A stretch of 64,000 bases of DNA from Flavobacteriia bacterium 40-80. Its GTDB lineage: Bacteria; Bacteroidota; Bacteroidia; Flavobacteriales_D; Crocinitomicaceae. A program made the translations under genes and the position numbers. The DNA lies in NCBI GenBank assembly GCA_001899145.1, contig MKVF01000018.1, forward strand, positions 1 to 64,000, read 5' to 3'. Numbering within the stretch: the first letter of the stretch is position 1; every line of letters begins with the position of its first letter. Under the pieces are notes generated by a model. The model was not told where the DNA came from. It saw only the letters and a program-made list of their open reading frames with translations, and made no database searches. Below are positions 27,401 through 36,194 of this stretch, piece by piece.

Positions 27401-30054
27401 GCATCATTGTCCGGAACCCGGTAGGTAGTACCGTCGGGTAAGGTATGTTCTATGGAAAAATAAGGGCTGGTATTTTCCAGGGCATGTTCCATGAGCGAAT
27501 AGCCGTACATAGGACGGCCGGACTTCGGCATCACGCCAAACTCTTTATCTACCTTCGTATTGTGTTTGGCAGTTACCTTAAAGGTGTCCAGCGAAGGGAA
27601 GTAGGCGACTTCCGTTTTGGTTTCAAACAGGTGTGCTGTAAACTCCTGATAATAGTGTACAGGTATCCACCGCTCGCCAAGGTTAAAGTCCAACAGCTCA
27701 AAAGGGATTTTCTCCGGCTGTGACTTTTCCAGAGCAGATACACTGCGTTGGTACTGGATATTATCCGGATCAAGTTCCAGGGCAGCTTTTGCCTCTTTAA
27801 GCTTTTTGACCACATTACCGCTCAGGTAATGATCGGTTGTTTCCCATGTATTGTTGGATGGATCAAGATAGATCTGATCTCCCAGACGCTTGATCGTATC
27901 TTCCCGGTCTGTTTTCAGCGAGGCGCTTATACGGTCAAGATCGACTTTTCCTACTTCGTTCAGACAGTGTCCCAGCGCTTCATGCGGATCGTCAGTTATA
28001 AACAGTTCATCTCTGCGGAGCAGGGAAGTGGTAAAGAAATCCGCTTTTTCATACTGCCCGTCATTCCTGCGTTCCAGCGAGGAGAGCGTGATAAGTCCAC
28101 AGCCGACATCTTCCATGATGCGGCGGCGGTTTTCACGGCTATTGAGCTGCCCGTGAGCAGCCACAAAATCCTCGTACTGCTGATTAAGCTGCTGGCGGAT
28201 GCTTTCCGGAATAGTTTCCCCTCTGATTTCTGCCTCGGAGAGTTCCATGTAGGCATCCCTCAGCCCACAATAATCCCGATAGAACGTCATGTATTGCTGT
28301 GATGGCAATGCTTTGAACTCTGCCGTGGCATATCCCGTATCCAGCCGGACAAGCTTTCCGATCTGTCCGTTGAGCACCACAAGAGTGCCTTCACGATAGA
28401 AAGGCTTTACAATATCCGCTCCCGATACCTGACGCTTGTTAAACAGAAAGGCATCCTGCAAAAGCTGATCCCCTTCATAGGTATAATCATGGTCATAGCC
28501 ATGCAGCTTATCGGTGATCTGATTGAGTTCCGTGCGCAGGTCGCCCGCGCGTGTCCAGCGCTGTGTCAGTTGCAATTCCGCGACATTACTGTACAGCTTA
28601 TAGAGATATTGATTGCTTTTATGATGTTTGGCGGCGACCAATACGAGCACCTCGTGTGTGGAGTTATCCGTGGTACGGATCGTGCTGATGAGCCGTGCGC
28701 TTTCTTTACGCACGATTTTCTCATCGCTTTGCGTGAGGTAAGCCCTTGCCCGGTTGAGATTTTCTGCCGGAGCAATGTCAAACAGGCCGAGTTGTACGGA
28801 TGTGTCCGTTTTAATGCTTTCAGGCATTGGCAGATAGGTGAGCTGTCTGCCTGCATTGTTTCTTTGTTGCTGCTGCTCTGGCCCGATAGCCTCTTTAGGG
28901 TATCTTTTTCTAACCGAGAAACGATCCACTCCATCTTCCAGAATACGGCTCAGCTGCTCTTTGATCTCCGATATATCTCCCGACTGCCATACCTGCTGGT
29001 GCGGCTGTCCGTATTGGTTCTTTGCTTCCGATATTTTGTCACCACAGTAGATTTCCGGATGTAGCTCTATGTAGCTATTCAGAAAGTACGTGCCATACTC
29101 ATTCTGCTGTTTTTCTGCTACCAGTAGTATTCTTTCATCTTCACTCAGTTCTTTTTTGTTGTTCTGCTTCTGTACGATCAACAGATGGTTGGGAGCCTGT
29201 GTACCTCCCGTATCGGTCATCAGATTGTCCGGCATGACAGCCAGCGAAACAAAATCCGCCCGCTCAAACAGGTACTTCCGTACTTCCATATTGGAGGGAC
29301 TGTTGAGAAAAGCATCCGTCGTGATGAAAGCCATCAGTCCACCCTCCGCAACTTTATCCAGCCCTTTGGCGAAAAAATAATTGTGGATCCTGCCTGTTAG
29401 TTCTCTTGATGTAAATGCCGTGTCGTAAACGCCGAAGTTTCCAAAGGGAATATTGCTGACCACCAGATCATACGTCCCGTTATCATCGACCGGTGCCTGT
29501 TCCAGGCCGCAGATATGTGTTTTGGTTTCCACGTCGAGCGTGCTGTTGATGGCCGACAGGATCAGCCCTGTCAGCTCATCTTTTTCTACGCAGACTATGC
29601 GTTGCAGATCGGGAAATGCCCGGGCAGCTCCGGTAGCGAAGACCCCTGCACCAGCCGAAGGCTCATACATCCTTTTGGGCTGTATTCCCGCTTTGCTTAT
29701 CACTTCGTACAGGGTTTGCGCAACGAACTCCGGGGTATAGAACGCTGACAGTACGCTGTTGCGCAATGAATTTAGAACACTTTTATACTCCTTGTCGGAA
29801 AAATGATCTTGTAATAGCCAGTGCAGTCTTGTAATATCCCCATGCAGGGCCAGATCACTTTTCGATACGCCGTCGTCTATCCATCGATCCAGGTCACCTG
29901 CCGGGTACAGGATAGCCTTGATGCCCCCAAATCCCGAATAACTTTTAAGACACTCGATATCTTCCGGCGAGAGTGTTTCTCCCTTACGCCATTTTAGCGC
30001 CGTTTCGATTGCGGCAATATTGCCGTTGAGTTTATGTAAACTGTTGTAAGCCAT
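24409..30054 (-). CDS. Large N6-adenine methyltransferase/SNF2-like helicase protein
   Basis: This is an 1881-residue soluble protein. It starts with a helical region containing [20 protein letters not shown]. An adenine methyltransferase domain follows: [12 protein letters not shown] near residue 120 is the AdoMet-binding loop, and the catalytic motif reads VVSNIPFG near residue 201. A superfamily 2 helicase core lies at residues 960-1500: the GLGKTLTM P-loop near 975, [12 protein letters not shown] near 1139, [15 protein letters not shown], and [12 protein letters not shown]. The C-terminus is a charged coiled-coil. Such proteins are carried by many conjugative elements and phages; phage P1 DarB, of similar design, protects incoming DNA from type I restriction. 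An anti-restriction or modification role is therefore inferred here. Confidence 0.85.
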   Translation of the reverse strand: MAYNSLHKLNGNIAAIETALKWRKGETLSPEDIECLKSYSGFGGIKAILYPAGDLDRWIDDGVSKSDLALHGDITRLHWLLQDHFSDKEYKSVLNSLRNSVLSAFYTPEFVAQTLYEVISKAGIQPKRMYEPSAGAGVFATGAARAFPDLQRIVCVEKDELTGLILSAINSTLDVETKTHICGLEQAPVDDNGTYDLVVSNIPFGNFGVYDTAFTSRELTGRIHNYFFAKGLDKVAEGGLMAFITTDAFLNSPSNMEVRKYLFERADFVSLAVMPDNLMTDTGGTQAPNHLLIVQKQNNKKELSEDERILLVAEKQQNEYGTYFLNSYIELHPEIYCGDKISEAKNQYGQPHQQVWQSGDISEIKEQLSRILEDGVDRFSVRKRYPKEAIGPEQQQQRNNAGRQLTYLPMPESIKTDTSVQLGLFDIAPAENLNRARAYLTQSDEKIVRKESARLISTIRTTDNSTHEVLVLVAAKHHKSNQYLYKLYSNVAELQLTQRWTRAGDLRTELNQITDKLHGYDHDYTYEGDQLLQDAFLFNKRQVSGADIVKPFYREGTLVVLNGQIGKLVRLDTGYATAEFKALPSQQYMTFYRDYCGLRDAYMELSEAEIRGETIPESIRQQLNQQYEDFVAAHGQLNSRENRRRIMEDVGCGLITLSSLERRNDGQYEKADFFTTSLLRRDELFITDDPHEALGHCLNEVGKVDLDRISASLKTDREDTIKRLGDQIYLDPSNNTWETTDHYLSGNVVKKLKEAKAALELDPDNIQYQRSVSALEKSQPEKIPFELLDFNLGERWIPVHYYQEFTAHLFETKTEVAYFPSLDTFKVTAKHNTKVDKEFGVMPKSGRPMYGYSLMEHALENTSPYFSIEHTLPDGTTYRVPDNDAIQLAYEKTEQIRTSYLEWLGDLPAERKKELEDLYNDTFNCYRLREYDGSHLTLPGLDLAALGIEKLYSSQKNAVWRIIQNRGALIDHEVGLGKTLTMIVASHEMKRLGIVHKPTILALQANVGQIADTYRVAYPKAKVLAPSENDFSPENRRRLLYEMKNNNWDCIIMTHEQFGKIEQSNEIQLQIFGNELEDVERDLETLEDAGAEITKKMRKGLEIRKNNLAIKLAVVRDRMEAKRDEGIDFQGLGIDHLFVDESHKFKNLTFTTRHSRVAGLGNTEGSQRALNMLFAVRTLQERFDADLCVTFLSGTPISNSLTEMYLIFKYLRPRELKRQGIENFDAWAAVFAKKTTDFEFSVTNEIISKERFRYFIKVPELAMFYNEIADYKTAAHINLDKPAIDEQLVNIPPSEQQREFIQKLMLFAKNGDATLLGREELSPSEDKARMLIATNYAKKLALDMRLIDENLYSDHPQNKINVCARNIAAFHRETEAYKGTQLIFCDMGTPGTDGFNVYEALKEKLSTDFGIPSQAVTFVHNWKTKDKQKLFDKVNAGEIREVFGSTEKLGTGTNAQQRVVAMHHLDTPWKPSELEQRNGRGARQGNWVAKEHHDNKVMNFIYATEQSLDAYKFNLLKNKQFFISQMKNNELHVRTIDEGAIDEQSGMNFAEYIAILSGDTTLLEKAKLERKVTALEGSKHSYNKEVSRNRWERDWLQEKRDKHAQTLLKLEADEKYYRSVLRTGEDGIKINPVKLIGVNDTDSAILGKHIIDVYENWKPREQDKYEQRIGSLYGFDLYIRRSDERIFRNGDVVETNTNSLYAQRENDGIKYTYNNGHPNTDNPKLAARYFLNAIDRVGTLTEKYRKEISEMDQQIAGLQQLIDKPFAKEEELQEMKKELKRLETEMMRTIHEKNMQYEPDVATDDDPVSDEAIENGSEPDHTDETEVDPLLKAGLESGKVIIASVPKYGWDQTAKTGTVKPIRDDQQEMYKQMRRNKRFKM

Positions 30055-30098
30055 TTCTCCACACTTTTCATCCCTACTTCCCGATAGCTTCTATTCAT

Positions 30099-30527
30099 CT
30101 ATTCCAGGTAATTACTGATTTCACCCATCACGGCATACCGAAGCCGTCTATCGTCCGCTGTCTCTTCGCTGAAACCAAGCCGCTGGAAAATACGTTCGCA
30201 GCATTGCATGATGTTTATCACTTCAAGAGTGAGCATCCCGCTTTTGAGCAGGAGCTCATAGGTCACAGAAAATTCCTCTTCGAGTATGTTTTTGATGTAT
30301 TGGAATTTTGACGGGCGCAGTTCACCCGTCATTCGCTCCATACAGATTTCCTGCACGGTAATGGCAGGAAGTCCCTGTTCAAGCAGGTCTTCTGCCTCTT
30401 TCATCACGGAAGAAACTTTCTTTTCGAGGTACTCTGATACCTGATATTCTTCCTGAAGGTCGTACATAAGCTCAGGATTGTTTCCGGCGATATATGACCA
30501 CAGCTGTTCTTTCAGTAGCGTTTCCAT
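30099..30527 (-). CDS. Unknown ICE protein
   Basis: This is a 142-residue acidic, mainly helical soluble protein (LWSYIAGNNPELMYDLQEEY, VSSVMKEAEDLLEQGLPAIT). It has no signal peptide or motif I recognise. It lies between traE and the methyltransferase-helicase gene with gaps of 17 and 44 bases, so it is part of the same leftward operon. Confidence 0.65.
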   Translation of the reverse strand: METLLKEQLWSYIAGNNPELMYDLQEEYQVSEYLEKKVSSVMKEAEDLLEQGLPAITVQEICMERMTGELRPSKFQYIKNILEEEFSVTYELLLKSGMLTLEVINIMQCCERIFQRLGFSEETADDRRLRYAVMGEISNYLE

Positions 30528-30544
30528 GCTTGTTGATTTTCAGG

Positions 30545-30883
30545 TTAAACACCAAAGAATGCTTTGATAACCGTTACTACTAAGACCAGGAATACACAGC
30601 TTCCGAACCATGCAGCAGCGACCTTGCCCGTATCGGGATCGCCATTGTTCCACTTTTGATAGACTTTCACGGCACCGATCAGCCCGAGTAGTGCGCCCAC
30701 GGCGTACATAAGCTGAGTGCCTGATGAAAAATAGCTACGTACCTGCTGGTTTGCCTGATTGATCCCGGCAAGACCATCCTGTGCAGATACGGTTTCAGAC
30801 CAGAGTATCAGTACGATCAGCACCACTGTGATAACTGGCTCTCCGGTTACTGTTATTGTCTTTTTCTTTCCGAAAGTTTTCAT
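30545..30883 (-). CDS. traE: Conjugative transfer protein TraE (DUF4134 type)
   Basis: This is a 112-residue membrane protein with two or three helices. The first acts as a signal or anchor (ITVVLIVLILWSETVSAQDG). The conserved block GINQANQQVRSYFSSGTQL is followed by YAVGALLGLIGAVKVYQKW and VFLVLVVTVIKAFFGV. This is the VirB2-like TraE of Bacteroidota elements, the probable pilin or channel subunit. It is the first recognisable tra gene of the operon. Confidence 0.9.
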   Translation of the reverse strand: MKTFGKKKTITVTGEPVITVVLIVLILWSETVSAQDGLAGINQANQQVRSYFSSGTQLMYAVGALLGLIGAVKVYQKWNNGDPDTGKVAAAWFGSCVFLVLVVTVIKAFFGV

Positions 30884-30917
30884 AGCTTAAAAGATTTAAA
30901 ATGACATTTAAAAGAAA

Positions 30918-31001
30918 GCGGAGTGCTTCTGCCGACACTGTCAAGCCCCATCAACACAACTTCTTCCATCACACTGCCCCGGTCGGGAGCGTGCACTCCG
31001 C
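30918..31001. repeat. Structured GC-rich repeat, copy 1
   Basis: The 9-base ends GCGGAGTGC (30918-30926) and GCACTCCGC (30993-31001) are perfect complements, so the 84 bases can close as a long hairpin. Just before the right arm, CACACTGCCCCGGTCGGGAG recurs in copy 2 with one change. The right arm can instead pair locally with GGAG (30987-30990), so two folds compete. It lies in the 309-base gap between two leftward tra-region genes. Confidence 0.7.
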
Positions 31002-31084
31002 CATTGCCATTGTTACGCTATCGTATCCTACCATCAATCAGCGTCCTGGCATTATTAGATTTTAAAAAACGATTCTTTAAAAAA

Positions 31085-31182
31085 GCGGAGTGCTACTGTT
31101 GCCGCCGACTCACAAGCCCTTTTTCAACACTTTTTCCTTCCTTCACACTGCCTCGGTCGGGAGCGTGCAGAGTGCACTCCGC
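31085..31182. repeat. Structured GC-rich repeat, copy 2
   Basis: This has the same terminal arms as copy 1 (31085-31093 and 31174-31182), spanning 98 bases and starting 167 bases after copy 1. It shares CACACTGCCTCGGTCGGGAG and a T-rich lead-in (TTTAAAAAAGCGG). It carries an extra internal palindrome, GAGTGCACTC. The gap holds these two elements and no gene I can support. Confidence 0.7.
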
Positions 31183-31192
31183 TAAATCACCA

Positions 31193-31663
31193 TTACACTA
31201 TACTATCTTCCCACAATCTGTTTACTTCTCCTTCACTAAGTGTATGGTATTCACTTTTGGCGCATTCCGACACGATCAGTTCATTGATAGAGCTTCGGAA
31301 TGGCGTTTCCTTTACAGAAGGGTACTTTCGGAGTACCATTCTGAGGCTTTGCTTGAACTCTGGCAATACCGCTTTTTTTTCGGTTGCCTTTTTGATCAAC
31401 TCGGTGAGTGATGTGATGAGAGCTTCCACCTCACTGTATTCATCCTGCTCATCTTCCCCTTGAAAGCCCTCATCTTCATCCTCGTACTCAGCTTCTATCA
31501 ATGGATTGACTCCAGCATCTTCAAAACCTCCATTCTCCTTCTTCATTGATAGAAGCCGTTTCAGTTCCGTCGGGTAGTACCTAAGACCTACATACGTATA
31601 GTAGGCTATCATCATTAACCCGACGGTTGTCAAGTATTCTGTCCATGTTATATTACTCAGCAT
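31193..31663 (-). CDS. Unknown membrane-anchored ICE protein
   Basis: This is a 156-residue protein. An N-terminal membrane helix (YLTTVGLMMIAYYTYVGL) is followed by a cytoplasmic acidic stretch (EYEDEDEGFQGEDEQDEYSE) and a helical C-terminal domain (LITSLTELIKKATEKKAVLP). It sits upstream of traE, where traD is often found in CTnDOT-type operons, but I cannot confirm homology. It is the first gene of the long leftward operon seen here. Confidence 0.65.
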   Translation of the reverse strand: MLSNITWTEYLTTVGLMMIAYYTYVGLRYYPTELKRLLSMKKENGGFEDAGVNPLIEAEYEDEDEGFQGEDEQDEYSEVEALITSLTELIKKATEKKAVLPEFKQSLRMVLRKYPSVKETPFRSSINELIVSECAKSEYHTLSEGEVNRLWEDSIV

Positions 31664-31986
31664 ATCACTTGTTTTTAAGTTTCACATCTTTTCATCCCGC
31701 TACCGGTAATATTCTGTAACAAAGTAAAAGCATTTCAAAATACGATGTAAGTACAAGTTTAAGTTGTACCGGTTGTACGTATATGGTTATCAGTGTATTA
31801 TAAATCTATTTTTTTTCAGTTTAAGGCTTCCTGCTGGCACAAAGTTCGGCCGGGTGCCTCGGAGCGTCACAGTACATTCCGCCATAAACACATCCCCCGC
31901 ACATGCCGCATTTATTGCGTTGCTGCCTGCACTTGCTCGGCACCGCCCGGGGTCACTGCCATTATTAATCCTTAAAACTTATTGTC
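31664..31986. other. Divergent intergenic region with operator-like repeats
   Basis: This 323-base gap lies between the leftward tra operon and the rightward radC-like gene. It holds GTACAA (31751-31756), its inverted copy TTGTAC (31764-31769) and a third TTGTAC (31773-31778), an arrangement typical of a repressor site between divergent promoters. The segment at 31850-31970 is GC-rich and vaguely resembles the structured repeats at 30918-31182 (CCTCGGAGCG, TTCCGCC), but no clean arms are present. Confidence 0.5.
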
Positions 31987-32454
31987 ATGCAAACAGTAGA
32001 ACAGAATTACAGCAGTTTATTGGTAGCGGAAGTTGAGCTAATCTATAAGACCAAAGTGAAACCATCCCAAAGACCGAAGATCACATCAGCGCAGAGTGCC
32101 TATGAAATTTTATTAAGCTCATGGGATGAAAGAAAGTTAGAGTTCATGGAGCAAGCTAAGGTGTTATTATTGAACAACGCAAATAGAGTAGTTGGTATTT
32201 ACGAACTGTCAAGTGGCGGTATAACCGGTACCGTAGTAGATAGCAGGCTTGTATTCTCAGCGGCTTTACTGGCTAACGCAACGGGTATTATTCTATCACA
32301 TAACCACCCATCTGGTAAGTTGGAACCGAGCCCGGCAGATCGGACGCTTACCACCCAGCTCTGTCAGGCAGCGAGACTGCTGGAAATTTGGGTGCTGGAT
32401 CACATCATTATCACCTGTGAAGGCTATTATTCCTTTCAGAGGAAGGGTTACTGA
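31987..32454 (+). CDS. RadC-like JAB-domain protein
   Basis: This is a 155-residue protein consisting only of the JAB/MPN-type RadC domain: LLNNANRVVGIYELSSGGIT, then the metal-binding motif SHNHPSGKLEPSPAD near residue 106, then LEIWVLDHIIIT. It lacks the N-terminal helix-hairpin-helix of full-length RadC. Short RadC proteins are common in Bacteroidota mobile elements. Their role is unclear, and a DNA repair or hydrolase function is only inferred. A hairpin terminator overlaps its stop codon. Confidence 0.9.
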   Translation: MQTVEQNYSSLLVAEVELIYKTKVKPSQRPKITSAQSAYEILLSSWDERKLEFMEQAKVLLLNNANRVVGIYELSSGGITGTVVDSRLVFSAALLANATGIILSHNHPSGKLEPSPADRTLTTQLCQAARLLEIWVLDHIIITCEGYYSFQRKGY

Positions 32455-32467
32455 CGTAACCCCTTTT
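32445..32467 (+). terminator. Terminator overlapping the radC-like stop codon
   Basis: GGGTTAC (32445-32451) and GTAACCC (32456-32462) flank the 4-base loop TGAC, followed by CTTTTCT. The stop codon TGA at 32452 lies in the loop. Confidence 0.65.
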
Positions 32468-32481
32468 CTGGTCGCATGTAT

Positions 32482-33432
32482 TTAGTATTCTTCGATCTTT
32501 TTGATCATTTTTTGCAAGGCCTTTATAGCCGCATCCTTATCGCTTTGCTCTGGGTAATAAGAGTGGCTTCGTAGTGCTCCCGGAGAAAGTTCCTCTGTAT
32601 TGGGTGTGCTGCAATAAGGCACAATCGCCTGGAACATACTGTTTAATGATTTTGCTTCGATCACACGGCTTTCGTCCGCTGCCCGAAGTATGAGTGCCAA
32701 TGGATTTGCCGATAATGAACACCTTATCCGGTTTTTTGTCTGCTCTTCCCTGGCGATAACGCTTTTTGCCTTCATATAGATATCCAGTTGGCTCTCCAAA
32801 TATTCTGTCTCATGCGTGAACCAGTCTGCTAATACTTCATGTAACGAGATATAATCCTCGTGTAGCACGGCTTCTGGTCTGCGTTGTAGCTGGGCAAAGG
32901 CTTTTCGGTAGAATTGTACCTGTTGTAGCTGCGATATAGGAGATTCACCTTTTCGTATATGTTCAGAAAGCCAGTTTTCCAGCCAGGCAATATAGCTTCT
33001 GCTATTGTAATTCATGTATATAAGCTGTTCATCTACGGGAGAAAAGGCAATGATTTCGTGATTGTCCCAGTCGATCCTTTGGATCTTGTGTGCGAGTTCC
33101 AGCTGGTACACTATTGTTTTGAGCGTAAGTTGTTCGAAATTATCTTTGCACTGCTGAACGAATATTTGCATTCGGTTAAGCACCATATCCAGCACTTCAC
33201 GGCTATGCGGATAATGTTTCGAATCTTTTTTGATCTGGATTATCTTGGTGTTCATTTCTTCCCGTACTAACGTCATTTGAGCAGAGTACGTGCGGTTATT
33301 GATAGATCTTAGTGTTGGATTGCCGACTCTTAAAGCCTGTTTGATCAGTATGTCCATCAGTTCGAGTGAATAACCTGCTGAAAAATCGTAACCCTGATGT
33401 TCGTGAATAGCATTTGCGTAATTGTTTACCAT
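32482..33432 (-). CDS. Unknown conserved-looking soluble ICE protein
   Basis: From the ATG at 33432 this is 316 residues; a GTG two codons earlier is also open. It is soluble and mostly helical, with many aromatic and charged residues (FSPVDEQLIYMNYNSRSYIA, SQLQQVQFYRKAFAQLQRRP) and a C-terminal amphipathic helix (AAIKALQKMIKKIEEY). There is no signal peptide, membrane helix or enzyme motif that I recognise. It converges on the radC-like gene. Confidence 0.65.
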   Translation of the reverse strand: MVNNYANAIHEHQGYDFSAGYSLELMDILIKQALRVGNPTLRSINNRTYSAQMTLVREEMNTKIIQIKKDSKHYPHSREVLDMVLNRMQIFVQQCKDNFEQLTLKTIVYQLELAHKIQRIDWDNHEIIAFSPVDEQLIYMNYNSRSYIAWLENWLSEHIRKGESPISQLQQVQFYRKAFAQLQRRPEAVLHEDYISLHEVLADWFTHETEYLESQLDIYMKAKSVIAREEQTKNRIRCSLSANPLALILRAADESRVIEAKSLNSMFQAIVPYCSTPNTEELSPGALRSHSYYPEQSDKDAAIKALQKMIKKIEEY

Positions 33433-33790
33433 AATCACAAAAGTTTAGTGTATAAAAGTCTAACGATGGCCTATAATAGTATATCGTCAGAATTGCTACG
33501 GGGTTGGCTATTTCTCTTTCCAGACTTCACCAAACACCCTTTTCAGTTACCAAATCATGCTTATCAGTATATAATAGGTAAAACCATAATTACTAATAGT
33601 CGTGTTTTTTTATAGCATGAAGCACCTGTCTTTGTTTGACCGGATACTGCTTTTATATCAACGTGCGAGCAGTTTTGTTACCTGAGGTGAAATAGAAACA
33701 GCGCTGAAAACAGCGCCGTGAATGGTATAATGTATCTAATAATATTTCGGACATTTGTCGGACACCAATGTCATTTATCGGCAAATAGTA
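33433..33790. other. Intergenic region without a supported gene
   Basis: These 358 AT-rich bases lie between two leftward genes. They contain short repeats (CGGACA twice near 33748-33765, and CAGCGC twice near 33702-33717). No exact TAnnTTTG promoter is seen close to the ATG at 33432, and I see no RNA gene. Confidence 0.5.
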
Positions 33791-35110
33791 CTACATGATT
33801 AATATCTTCCAATAACCTCGAGTTCCTCCCTCTCTTATTATAATTGATTTTTCTTTTAAACTCTCAAAATGTGCTTGTGCTGCTGAATGATTAATCTCTA
33901 ATCTTTCTGCTACTTCCCTATATGATATGCGATTATTCTCTTTAATCAACTGTAAAACTTCTTTTTGTCTATCAGTTAATTCACCTATTGCACCACCTAT
34001 TGCACCACCTATTGCACCACCTATTGCACCACCCACAGATTTCGGAAATGTCATGCGGATAAAATTCGGGTAGAATCTAAAGCAGCTTCTATCGTAGGAT
34101 TTCAAAATACGTGGTACACCGGATCCCAGCTGTTCTACCAGTTCCAAATCCCGGTAAATCCGCATAAGCTCTTTATTACGAGGTGCTGATATACCATCAA
34201 AAAATTCCTCTTCAGTATATCCGTCAGGCAACGATCCTGTAGAAGTTATTTCAATGCGGTCATCAAAAATCTCAAATTTCGGTGGTATTTCAGTAGTATA
34301 GTCATTGTGTACAAACGCGTTCAAGACAGCTTCACGTAGTGCCGTAGTATCCCACGTATGTTGGTTGATCCGTTCCTTGAAAGTAATTTTTGTATGCGTG
34401 ATGTTCTCTACTTCCAGCTTATCCAGAATACTATATGTCGCTTTTATCAGCGAACAATAACCAAACTCTTTATTCTCGATAAGGTCAACTCTCGTTGTTC
34501 CGTCATATTTTGCAAATTTGATGGAATTTCCGTTTTCATCTGCCATTAGGTAGGCTACATAGTTGTATTCTCTATCTGGTGTTAGCAGTTCCAGATTAGT
34601 TGCAAAATGCTCGTTGAGTGTCTTTCCTTGTCCGTCGTAGTAAATCTTTAGCTGCTCAAAAGTCAGTTCCTGGCGATTAGACCTGATCTTTCCGATGGAG
34701 TTGCGGGTACGTCTGGAAAACAGATTGTCAATCATTTTCTGCGGCATTGGCTCCGCTGCCGTTCCTGTCCGGATGAAACATCCTTTTTCAGACATTCCGT
34801 ATTTCTTGACATAGTACGGTTTTTCAGCACCACTGGCTACCACTATTTTGAGAATATCTTTACCTTCTCTTTTTTCACTGCTCACATCGAACAATCCCAG
34901 ACACGAAGGAAGTATATTGTTTTTCAGACGATCCTTTATTTTCAGCATATCTCCATCCACGTGAGAGACGCCATAAGTATTGCCATGCTTATCTATGCCG
35001 ATATAGATAATACCACCTTCCTTATAATTTAGGAAAGCGACGACCTCTCGTTCTATATCTACATCTTTGGAGAGTTCCTGTTTGTATTCTATACGATTTG
35101 TCTCAGACAT
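33791..35110 (-). CDS. AlbA_2/RecG-related ATP-binding regulator with C-terminal HTH
   Basis: This is a 439-residue protein. It starts with an AlbA_2 (divergent AAA_4) domain: EIEYKQEL-like start, then VAFLNYKEGGIIYIGIDKHG at residues 26-45. A GHKL-like ATPase part follows (ALREAVLNAFVHNDYTTEIP near residue 258, then FEIFDDRIEITSTG). A low-complexity IGGA repeat lies near residues 362-378. The end is a winged helix (LTDRQKEVLQLIKENNRISY, then VAERLEINHSAAQAHFESLK). Such proteins are thought to be transcriptional regulators or stress-linked ATPases. The target is unknown. Confidence 0.85.
   Translation of the reverse strand: MSETNRIEYKQELSKDVDIEREVVAFLNYKEGGIIYIGIDKHGNTYGVSHVDGDMLKIKDRLKNNILPSCLGLFDVSSEKREGKDILKIVVASGAEKPYYVKKYGMSEKGCFIRTGTAAEPMPQKMIDNLFSRRTRNSIGKIRSNRQELTFEQLKIYYDGQGKTLNEHFATNLELLTPDREYNYVAYLMADENGNSIKFAKYDGTTRVDLIENKEFGYCSLIKATYSILDKLEVENITHTKITFKERINQHTWDTTALREAVLNAFVHNDYTTEIPPKFEIFDDRIEITSTGSLPDGYTEEEFFDGISAPRNKELMRIYRDLELVEQLGSGVPRILKSYDRSCFRFYPNFIRMTFPKSVGGAIGGAIGGAIGGAIGELTDRQKEVLQLIKENNRISYREVAERLEINHSAAQAHFESLKEKSIIIREGGTRGYWKILIM
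33986..34033. repeat. Four copies of a 12-bp tandem repeat inside the AlbA_2 gene
   Basis: CCTATTGCACCA repeats four times without error. It encodes (IGGA)n on the minus strand between the ATPase-like domain and the winged helix. Copy changes keep the frame, so the array can vary linker length. Confidence 0.85.
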
Positions 35111-35174
35111 GATCTGCCAAATTTAAGTATTTCGGAGTGCATTCCAACAGTACTTTGGGGTCAAAATATAGCCA

Positions 35175-35408
35175 TCATCCCATCTCCGCATCTATATTCA
35201 GCCTGTTATTGACTATATGCGAAAGAAAAGTATTGTACGCATTGCCAGCTTGCTGCCATGCCGTCTTTGCTTCAGACAGGTCACTCAGCAATTTTGGATT
35301 ATTAAACCCATTCTCCTCCTCAAATAACTTTTGTTCTGCTTTTAGATAAGCATCTGTTTTCTGTGCAAGATTCTCACGTAACAAAATAAGGCGTGCTTTA
35401 ATGGTCAT
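35175..35408 (-). CDS. Small coiled-coil protein, unknown
   Basis: This is a 77-residue charged helical protein (LILLRENLAQKTDAYLKAEQ, LSDLSEAKTAWQQAGNAYNT). It has no signal peptide. It is divergent from the ECF sigma gene by 95 bases and 64 bases upstream of the AlbA_2 gene. Short, but the composition and an ATG start support a gene. Unknown function. Confidence 0.5.
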   Translation of the reverse strand: MTIKARLILLRENLAQKTDAYLKAEQKLFEEENGFNNPKLLSDLSEAKTAWQQAGNAYNTFLSHIVNNRLNIDAEMG

Positions 35409-35472
35409 ATCGTCAACTATAATCTGCTGCTAAAATACATTAATTAAATTTCATTTTTTAGAGACAATAGGT

Positions 35473-35480
35473 TAACTTTG
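35473..35480 (+). promoter_or_regulatory. -7 promoter element for the ECF sigma gene
   Basis: TAACTTTG matches TAnnTTTG, 23 bases before the sigma ATG. This is the housekeeping-type promoter sequence and may set the basal level of the sigma factor. Confidence 0.5.
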
Positions 35481-35503
35481 AATCTACGGTCAATTTTTAG
35501 ATC

Positions 35504-36106
35504 ATGCCTACTACTGCTCATATCGACGAAATGGATTTATTGCTCCGGCTCAACCGGGGCGATGCACAGGCATTTCACGTACTGTATGAGCGATATAAAA
35601 CGGCACTGGCCGCAAAACTCCTTAAACTTCTGAAATCGGATGATCTGGTCGAGGACACCTTGCAGGATGTCTTCTTAAAACTTTGGGAATACCGTAGCCA
35701 GATCGACGCACAGCGTACATTTGCACCACTGCTGTACCAGATGGCACGCAACAAGGTCACTGATCTGTACCGCAAAGCATACCGGGACATGAGCCTGCGC
35801 GAACAGTTATCCTACGACGGTACTGCCGTACAGGAACCTGTAGATCACCGCATCATTGATCGCGAAGAAATGGCAGTACTCCAAAAAGCATTGGAGCGCC
35901 TGCCGGCACGACAACGCGAAGTGTTCACCCTGCACAAGATCGAAGGCAAAAGCTATAAAGAGATCAGCGAAATGCTGTCTATCAGCCATGCGGCGATCAA
36001 TCAGCATATCTACCGTGCCACACAGTCCCTCAATCAGACGTTACAACCCAATGTACAGGTTACACTGGCGTGTCTGGCAGGTATGGCAGCACTATATCTT
36101 TCCTAA
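35504..36106 (+). CDS. ECF RNA polymerase sigma factor (FecI-like)
   Basis: This is a 200-residue sigma-70 family protein. Region 2 is seen in YKTALAAKLLKLLKSDDLVE, then LQDVFLKLWEYRSQIDAQRT near residues 35-65, then YQMARNKVTDLYRKAYRD. Region 4 is LPARQREVFTLHKIEGKSYK, then EISEMLSISHAAINQHIYRA near residues 130-170. It ends with an unusual short hydrophobic tail (VTLACLAGMAALYLS). It precedes fecR and a SusC with a signalling domain, so it should be released by the FecR partner when SusC binds ligand, and turn on this cluster. Confidence 0.93.
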   Translation: MPTTAHIDEMDLLLRLNRGDAQAFHVLYERYKTALAAKLLKLLKSDDLVEDTLQDVFLKLWEYRSQIDAQRTFAPLLYQMARNKVTDLYRKAYRDMSLREQLSYDGTAVQEPVDHRIIDREEMAVLQKALERLPARQREVFTLHKIEGKSYKEISEMLSISHAAINQHIYRATQSLNQTLQPNVQVTLACLAGMAALYLS

Positions 36107-36194
36107 AATATTTTTTTTCATTTTTTCCTGTCATACTTTTTCGCTACCGAGCGTAATGGTATATAAAGGGGGTACATTAACCGTCCCTACTACT

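Noticed and set aside
31850..31970. A third copy of the structured repeats
   Set aside because: Only short pieces match (CCTCGGAGCG, TTCCGCC) and the closing arms are missing. It may be a decayed copy but cannot be supported.
33986..34033. CRISPR-like array
   Set aside because: The 12-bp units are contiguous with no spacers and lie in a coding frame. No CRISPR array or cas gene was seen in the window.
35856..36194. Longer in-frame start for the FecR gene inside the sigma gene
   Set aside because: It overlaps the sigma coding region and gives an untypical N-terminus. The ATG at 36195 gives a normal FecR start and length.
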